A stretch of DNA of 64,000 nt from Batkoa obscura (lineage: Eukaryota; Entomophthoromycota; Entomophthoromycetes; Entomophthorales; Batkoaceae): the NCBI GenBank assembly GCA_030770535.1, contig JASVEC010000003.1, positions 620,001 through 684,000 of the forward strand, in the 5' to 3' direction. The position numbers and the translations under genes are program-made. Positions 58,556 to 64,000 of this stretch are shown here, in pieces (the stretch's first letter is position 1; each line of letters begins with the position of its first letter). Below the pieces are notes generated by a model. That model saw only the letters and a list, made by a program, of their open reading frames with translations. It ran no database searches and was not told where the DNA came from.

Positions 58556-59880
58556 TATAAACAACTAAAAATTCTGAACTTAGGAATTTTAATGAATAGA
58601 GTAAAAAAAATTAATGTATTAAAATGAATTGTTTTATTTAAACATAATATTCAATAACTTTATTTAAGCATACTTGTTTTGTTTATAACTGATAATAATT
58701 TAATAGTATATGTACTATAAAGTACATCAAATTTTATATAAACATTTAAAAATAAAAATAAAATCTGTAATTTTTTATAATTTTAATAAATCAATAATTT
58801 TAAAAATAGAAAAAGTGATGAAAAAAAAAACATCTTCACATTATTTTTTTTGGAATTGTTATATTAAATATTTTTATAAACTGTAGTTCCGTAGCTTTTT
58901 TCAATAAAGTATTTACCAAAATTCTAAATGAAAAAATAATATTTATGTATATGACTTTAAAGGCTGACATCATTATTTAGAGTTTACCCACTCCTTATTT
59001 CATTAAAACAAAATTTAACCTAAGTCTTTTTTATAACACTAAATTCTTAAAAATATTCTATTTTCATATATTAGAATTTATAATTGGTATAATGATTTTA
59101 AGGATAAAGTGTTATTCTACTATACAGCGAAAAGGGTGATCTAAGTAAACAAGTTGAAATTTTAACAAATGTTAACAAAATTGTTTAATTTTTATCTTGA
59201 TGGCCCGAAATTTAGTCAAGCAAGCTAATGAACTTTAAAGTTAATTACAACTTGCTCAAGTGAATTTAATACCTGGTACAGAGTTCGCTTAAATTGTGTA
59301 AATGTTTATAATCATCCATTACATTAATAATCAAAAACATGTAAAAAGCAAGGCCAATTAGAAAACCGCTAAATATAGTACTAATGATTACCGGTAAGGA
59401 AAAAGGAAAAAAACCAAATGAAATAATTTAGGAAGAGTAATTCCTAATTATTCTCAAGTTTAAATTTAACTAAATAAAAATAAAATGTAATGATTTTATC
59501 AAAGTTCGCTTCTAAAATTAACATTTGATTTTTGAAAAGCTATGGTTGATTGATACTTCTGATGTATTATTTTGATATATAATAAAATAAATTGTCTGCT
59601 AAATATGATTATCTTTATATACTGGGAATTCATCAAAATTCCATAAAGTAGGTTAGTAAATCCTTCAAATTACCCATCCACACAATAGATAACTTGCTGC
59701 ATCCCTTGTATATTTTATGACCCGAAATCTTCCTTAAATAGAAAATCTCCCTTAACAGAAAACGATCATTATAAATCTTTCATTTTTGATTGAATTATCC
59801 ATTAAATCTCAGATTGAAGTGACTTCCTAAATATAGACAAACTATAAAATCAACGTCATTTAGTAAATTTAATTTAAGGG
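58556..59880. other. Intergenic upstream of DHCR24
   Basis: About 1.3 kb. A half copy of family 1 is seen at 58803-58843 (AGAAAAAGTGATGAAAAAAAAA then CATCTTCACA). The rest has no recognised feature. Confidence 0.45.
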
Positions 59881-59885
59881 GGACT

Positions 59886-59969
59886 AGGTATATAAACTCT
59901 TGAGATGACGATAACTCATTTTATCGTTTTATCTTTTTTTTTGAAGATTAATAATTATTTTTAATCCAT
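59886..59969 (+). promoter_or_regulatory. Core promoter candidate of DHCR24
   Basis: GTATATAAAC (59888-59897) is a TATA-box-like site about 75 bp before the start codon, followed by a T-rich initiator-like tract (59928-59942). The position suits a highly expressed gene. No sterol-response element was identified. Confidence 0.4.
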
Positions 59970-61697
59970 ATGGTTTCAAGTAAGTTATTAAATAGTAGGA
60001 AAGTCCCACTGTCACATTATGTCCACTCAGTATTGATGGTTGGTGTTTCTTTGGTGTGGTTACTTTTATTACCAGTAAGATTAACTTTAGCAGTACCACT
60101 TTCTTTTATTTCTGCTTTTTTCGCTTTTTTCCGTAAGACTAGTTTATATACTAAATTTATTGATTTCGCTACCGAAAATCATACCTTTTTCGTTGTTGCT
60201 ATTGCTTTACCTTTATCATTTGTTTGGGATATCATTTACACAGCCCGTGATTGGTATGTTCAAATCTTTTTAGCTGCTCCTCTTTTACATAATGAAAGAG
60301 TTGCTGAAGTTCAAAGACAAGTAAAGGAATGGAATGCTAAAGGTCGTCCAAATAAAATGTGTACTGCTCGCCCAGCTTGGCAAACAATGTCTACACGTAC
60401 CGCTACTTTCAAAAATGATTGTACTATGGTAAATGTAGATTTACATGATATTCTTGAAGTTGATCAAGAGCGTATGATTGTCCGTTGTGAACCTTTAGTC
60501 AATATGGGACAACTTTCACGCCATCTCCTTCCTCTTGGTTATTCCCCAGCAATTATGATTGAAATGGAAGATCTTACTGTAGGTGGTTGTCTTATGGGAA
60601 TAGGTATTGAAACTAACTCTCACATTTATGGTACACTCGCAGATACTGCTGTCTCATATGAAGTTGTCGTCGCTGATGGTTCTTTAGTCAAATGCTCAAG
60701 CACTGAAAACCCAGATTTGTTTTATGCTCTTCCTTGGAGTCATGGTACCTTAGGTTTCTTAGTCTCTGTTGAACTTAAGATTATTCCTTGCAAATCCCAT
60801 ATGCATATGACTTATATTCCATGTCACACTCTTGAGGAATCCACTGAGCGTATGCAAGAGTTAACTAGCCGTACAAATCCTCCACAATTCTTAGAAGTTA
60901 CTGTCTATTCACGTCAAAAGAGTGTAATTATGGTTGGTGAGTATGCCGATGTTACTAATAATGAACAAAAAAGAAAGGTAAATCATGTTAATTATTTCTG
61001 GAAGCCATGGTTCTTCAAACACGCTGAATCATCCTTATATAAAGGCCAATTTGATGAATATCTTCCTCTTCGCCATTATATCCATCGTCACACCCGTAGT
61101 ATTTTCTGGGAATTAGAAGATCTTATCCCATTTGGAAATGCCACATGGTATCGCTATTTATTTGGGTGGTTAGGTGCACCTAAGGTTTCAATTCTTAAGT
61201 TAGTTACTCATACCCCTGAAATCAGAAAGAAGACCGTTTATAATCATGTTGTCCAAGATGTTATGGTCCCAATTAAGCATATGAAAGAAGCCATTGAACT
61301 CTTTGATGATGAGTTCTCTATTTATCCACTCCTTTATTACCCAGTCAAGTTCTTTAAGCGTCCAGAAGGTTACTCTGGTTTCGTACGTGATCCAAAGAAC
61401 GTAGTAGAAGGTAGTACCCCACCATATGAAATGTATTTCGATTTAGGAGCCTATGGTATCCCACCAGCAGTTAAGAAAGGAAAAGAATTCGATGCTGCCA
61501 AAGCTGTAAGAGCTATGGAAGAGTTTACCCGTAGCCTTGGGGGTGCACAAATGCTTTATGCCGATATTTTTATGACTCGTGATGAATTTGAAGAGATGTT
61601 TGATCATACCAATTATCGTGAAGCCAGAGAAAAATATGGGGCTATCGATGCTTTCCCAGAAGTTTGGGATAAAGTAAAACCACAATACTTGAAATAA
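59970..61697 (+). CDS. DHCR24: Delta(24)-sterol reductase (DHCR24/DWF1 family)
   Basis: An intronless 575-residue flavoenzyme. It reduces the C24(25) side-chain bond of sterols using FAD and NADPH at the ER membrane. N-terminal membrane helices (VLMVGVSLVWLLLLPVRLTL and HTFFVVAIALPLSFVWDIIY) precede the PCMH FAD-binding domain. Signatures: RVAEVQRQVKEW, CTARPAWQTMSTR, ILEVDQERMIVRCEPLVNMG, MIEMEDLTVGGCLMGIGIET (human ELDDLTVGGLIMGTGIES), LPWSHGTLGFLVSVELKIIP, PWFFKHAESSLYKG, LRHYIHRHTRSIFWELEDLI, VVQDVMVPIKHM, DLGAYGIPP and QMLYADIFMTRDEFEEMFD. The N-terminus is about 60 residues longer than the human enzyme. Codons are G/C-richer than surrounding DNA. Together with DHCR7 it implies a cholesterol-type sterol route. 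Confidence 0.96.
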   Translation: MVSSKLLNSRKVPLSHYVHSVLMVGVSLVWLLLLPVRLTLAVPLSFISAFFAFFRKTSLYTKFIDFATENHTFFVVAIALPLSFVWDIIYTARDWYVQIFLAAPLLHNERVAEVQRQVKEWNAKGRPNKMCTARPAWQTMSTRTATFKNDCTMVNVDLHDILEVDQERMIVRCEPLVNMGQLSRHLLPLGYSPAIMIEMEDLTVGGCLMGIGIETNSHIYGTLADTAVSYEVVVADGSLVKCSSTENPDLFYALPWSHGTLGFLVSVELKIIPCKSHMHMTYIPCHTLEESTERMQELTSRTNPPQFLEVTVYSRQKSVIMVGEYADVTNNEQKRKVNHVNYFWKPWFFKHAESSLYKGQFDEYLPLRHYIHRHTRSIFWELEDLIPFGNATWYRYLFGWLGAPKVSILKLVTHTPEIRKKTVYNHVVQDVMVPIKHMKEAIELFDDEFSIYPLLYYPVKFFKRPEGYSGFVRDPKNVVEGSTPPYEMYFDLGAYGIPPAVKKGKEFDAAKAVRAMEEFTRSLGGAQMLYADIFMTRDEFEEMFDHTNYREAREKYGAIDAFPEVWDKVKPQYLK

Positions 61698-62078
61698 GGA
61701 CTCTCTTCCTATAAGGTATTTTAAAATTTTCTCTGCTTTATAGCATAATTTAATTGAATAAAATTCAAAATAAATATTTCAAATTGACAATTGGTTTTAT
61801 CTATTATTTTACATTAAATAGCAATTATAATTTTCAAGATATTTTCAAGCCTTTAAAGACATTTAAAGAAACAAATTAACAATCGTTACAGACTACTTTC
61901 ATTTAAACTTCTTAACAACTATAGTTTTGACATTGTGTAAGCATTTGTGTCTTATGATTGTAGTTGATGTATATAACTATAAATAACTAAGATTAGTATA
62001 AAGATTAAAGTGTTTTTAATCTTTCAAAAATAATCACGTAAAATTTAAACAAATGTTTTGTATAATAATAAAATTATA
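61698..62078. other. Intergenic, DHCR24 to tRNA-Phe
   Basis: 380 bp between a plus-strand gene and the minus-strand tRNA. It holds the 3' ends of both. Nothing else seen. Confidence 0.4.
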
Positions 62079-62101
62079 TGCGCCCACCGCGGATTGAACG
62101 C

Positions 62102-62145
<44 letters not shown>

Positions 62146-62151
62146 AGCCGC
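62079..62151 (-). tRNA. tRNA-Phe (GAA)
   Basis: 73 nt read on the minus strand, without intron. The A-box region TAGCTCAGTTGGGAGAG is canonical, the anticodon loop is CTGAAGA (anticodon GAA) closed by TCAGA/TCTGA, and the T arm CCGCGTTCAATCCGCGG is perfect. The acceptor stem GCGGCTA pairs with TGGGCGC except for one G4:G69 mismatch. CCA is not encoded, as expected in a eukaryotic nucleus. Confidence 0.95.
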
Positions 62152-62235
62152 TAATCTTATATTAGATTAGTTACAATATATATATATTGCAGAAACTCTA
62201 AATAAAAATTAAATATAAACCAATATTAATATATA

Positions 62236-62438
62236 TGGAGGTGTTTTTTTTGGCTTTATCACTTGGGGACGTATTTTTTTGTTTAAGAATCTTACTAACA
62301 ATCTTTCCGCTGAAATAGCGCTTAAAAATGGAAAAAATAACAAAACCAAAAAAAACACCCTCACTTTTTCCATCTTTTAAGCGCTATTTGAGCGGAAAAA
62401 TTGTTATTAAAGTTCTTAAACATAAAAATACATTCCCA
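62236..62438 (-). mobile_element. Family 1, copy 10 (outer, split by insertion)
   Basis: A TA-flanked reverse copy, TGGAGGTGTTTTTTTT at 62236 and CATTCCCA at 62438, interrupted by copy 11. Without the insert and one duplicated CT it measures 101 bp, the family length. Confidence 0.9.
62264..62363 (+). mobile_element. Family 1, copy 11 (nested)
   Basis: A complete forward copy, TGGGGACGTATTTTTTTG to AACACCCTCA, inserted into copy 10. The host motif ATCACTTTTTCC is split with CT present on both sides (62262-62263 and 62364-62365). This defines the element's ends and a 2-bp target duplication. Confidence 0.9.
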
Positions 62439-62885
62439 TATGTTTCTTTAACAACTCATCCATTATATATATTTATAAATTAGTGTGTTTAATTTAAATG
62501 ATATTATATTTATAGTAATAATATTCATTGATTATAATATAAAGATTTTGTAGCAATTTCATTAAGTTGTAAAGTTTGTTTTATATCATTTGAAGGGAAA
62601 AAATATAGTTTGATTAAAGTTAATAAGTTTGAAATGAATGTTGACATAAATGTAAGTTATCTGAATGGATTTAGCATTAAATACGCTTAAAAATTTAATC
62701 CTATAGCCATATAAGCATTTTAAAATAAGTGAATCCTGTAATAACAGTAGCTTTAAAACAAGAGATCCTCTATATGTTATCAACAAAACAATACTATCAT
62801 TGATAGCAGATGTAAGCTTCTTATTTAAAAAGGATTCAATTCATATTAATATTTCAAGACATAATATTCATTTCTATCAAATATA
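62439..62885. other. Spacer between transposon copies
   Basis: About 450 bp, AT-rich, no gene recognised. Confidence 0.35.
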
Positions 62886-62982
62886 TGAGGGTGTTTTTTT
62901 TAGCTTCGTTATTTTTTCCATCTTTTAAGCGCAATTTGAGTGGAAAGATAGTAAAATTCTTAAACAAAAAAATACTTCCCCA
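62886..62982 (-). mobile_element. ~100-bp TIR element, family 1, copy 12
   Basis: TA-flanked reverse copy, TGAGGGTGTTTTTTTTAGC to ACTTCCCCA, with a few bases missing internally. Confidence 0.87.
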
Positions 62983-64000
62983 TATAGATCTTTCCCAACA
63001 TTGCCTTATTTTGAAAAACATTTAAACTTTATACAAATGTTCTTTTTATCTTTTAAATCCTAACATAACTTACATAGTTTAGTTGTATCAATTTTTAGCT
63101 GGAGTGCCAAAGGCATAAAAATAAAAATAACTTTAAACGTCATCAAACAGACATTTGTTATATATACTTAAAAGAGGGATCGTATTTTGATTTGTACCAT
63201 TTGTTCCTCTTTGCTAAAATAACTTTAAGGTTATTATCTTTTGTTAGGTAAGACTTTTGATATATTTTGATATAGAACTATACTAAGACAAATTATATAA
63301 TTTTCTAATAAAAATAATAGTTGGATATTTATTACTATAATTAATTCTATCAACACGAATTTATTTAAAATAGCTTAAGCCGAGATAATTTATTCTAAAG
63401 TTAAATTTCAATTTGAAAATGGCAAAGTTATAAAATCTGTAAGTTTGTTCTTTAAATTACATATATTTTTATCAACCTTTAACAAGTTCAACGTTTCATA
63501 AAATTCAATATCAACATTCAATCTATAATCTTTTTTAATAATTTTAGTTTTGTACTGTTTAACATCAAATCTATATTCAATACAATATCACTTTAGAATC
63601 AACAAACAACATCTGAAATGATTTGAAAACTCAATTTAAATTTAAATATTTATTTAACATAATGTCTTATTTTGTTTATTACAAACATAAAAACCTAAAA
63701 AATAAAATACTTTAATTGCTATTAAATGTTGATCAAACAGAGAGTTATTTTAGTTCCCAATAGTTTAATTACAAATTACGTTTAAAATATCACTTTGAAT
63801 TATCTATCTTCAAATTTTAACAACTTTAGTATATAAATAGACATTTTTGTATAGACTGTATATCATTTCTGTCTTATTAATTCATGTATTGATTTATATA
63901 AGTCCAATCACACTTTAATCCAGAATAATTCGTTGTTCCATATTTAAACAGCTCATCTATTATACCTTACTTTTATTTTAATGTTCTTTGTCCAATATTA
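62983..64000. other. Right-end gene-poor DNA
   Basis: About 1 kb to the window edge, with no gene I can support. At 63490-63690 there are loose echoes of the ATATCAACATT/TTATTACAAACAT theme seen in the array at 26.7-27.3 kb, too weak to call. Confidence 0.35.

Noticed and set aside
63490-63690. Second copy of the GTCGAACATT array near the right edge
   Set aside because: Similarity is loose and may be only AT-rich composition.
1-64000. LTR elements, Polintons, other virus-derived sequence, or CRISPR arrays
   Set aside because: No reverse transcriptase, integrase, capsid or long terminal repeats were recognised; the tandem 333-bp repeat is adjacent and non-coding, and the genome is eukaryotic.

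Overview
The window is very AT-rich eukaryotic nuclear DNA. Its genes are small and carry many short (about 45-90 bp) GT..AG introns, and introns and intergenic DNA are close to pure A/T. Runs of (ATT)n inside exons code for poly-Asn. Several genes point to a fungus: a Cdc14-type septation-initiation-network subunit, a DUG2 glutathione-degradosome protein, a Mtf1-like mitochondrial transcription factor and HIS6. Other genes are lost from most Dikarya: FANCI, a UHRF1 relic, TMEM94, and the sterol reductases DHCR7 and DHCR24. Complex I (NDUFS1) is present, so it is neither a yeast that lost complex I nor an anaerobic fungus. My best guess, by inference only, is an early-diverging fungus such as an entomophthoralean or chytrid-like lineage.

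Layout. 0-22 kb is compact housekeeping sequence: SKP1 (+), DHCR7 (-), V-ATPase subunit e (-), HIS6 (+), a decayed UHRF1 (+), an mtTFB/Mtf1 factor (+), FANCI (-), CCDC174 (+), mitochondrial ribosomal protein bS6m (-) and NDUFS1 (-). No transposon copies were seen there. 22-31 kb holds transposon copies, the first of two large multi-pass M28 metallopeptidases, a degenerate tandem array and an unknown 843-residue protein. 31-44.6 kb is again gene-dense: a RidA-family protein (+), DUG2 (+), Cdc14/SIN (-), a cis-prenyltransferase (-), TMEM94 (+) and an alpha/beta hydrolase (-). 45-53 kb has a convergent pair of small cysteine-rich secreted proteins, a perfect 0.33-kb tandem duplication, a hemerythrin and the second M28 peptidase. 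53-64 kb is gene-poor and transposon-rich, with a pogo/Fot1-type transposase relic, then DHCR24 (+) and a tRNA-Phe (-).

Themes. DHCR7 plus DHCR24 imply sterols saturated at C7 and C24(25), that is cholesterol-type end products. FANCI keeps its fold, but the residue aligned with the vertebrate monoubiquitination lysine is arginine. The UHRF1-like DNA-methylation reader has several in-frame stops, each one C-to-T change from a Gln or Arg codon, plus frameshifts, while its neighbours read cleanly. A family of about 100-bp inverted-repeat elements (a dozen copies) has its ends fixed by one copy nested inside another. Two inverted copies bracket the pogo-like relic exactly. A second, TTAA-flanked (piggyBac-type) MITE family has two copies of 169-170 bp.
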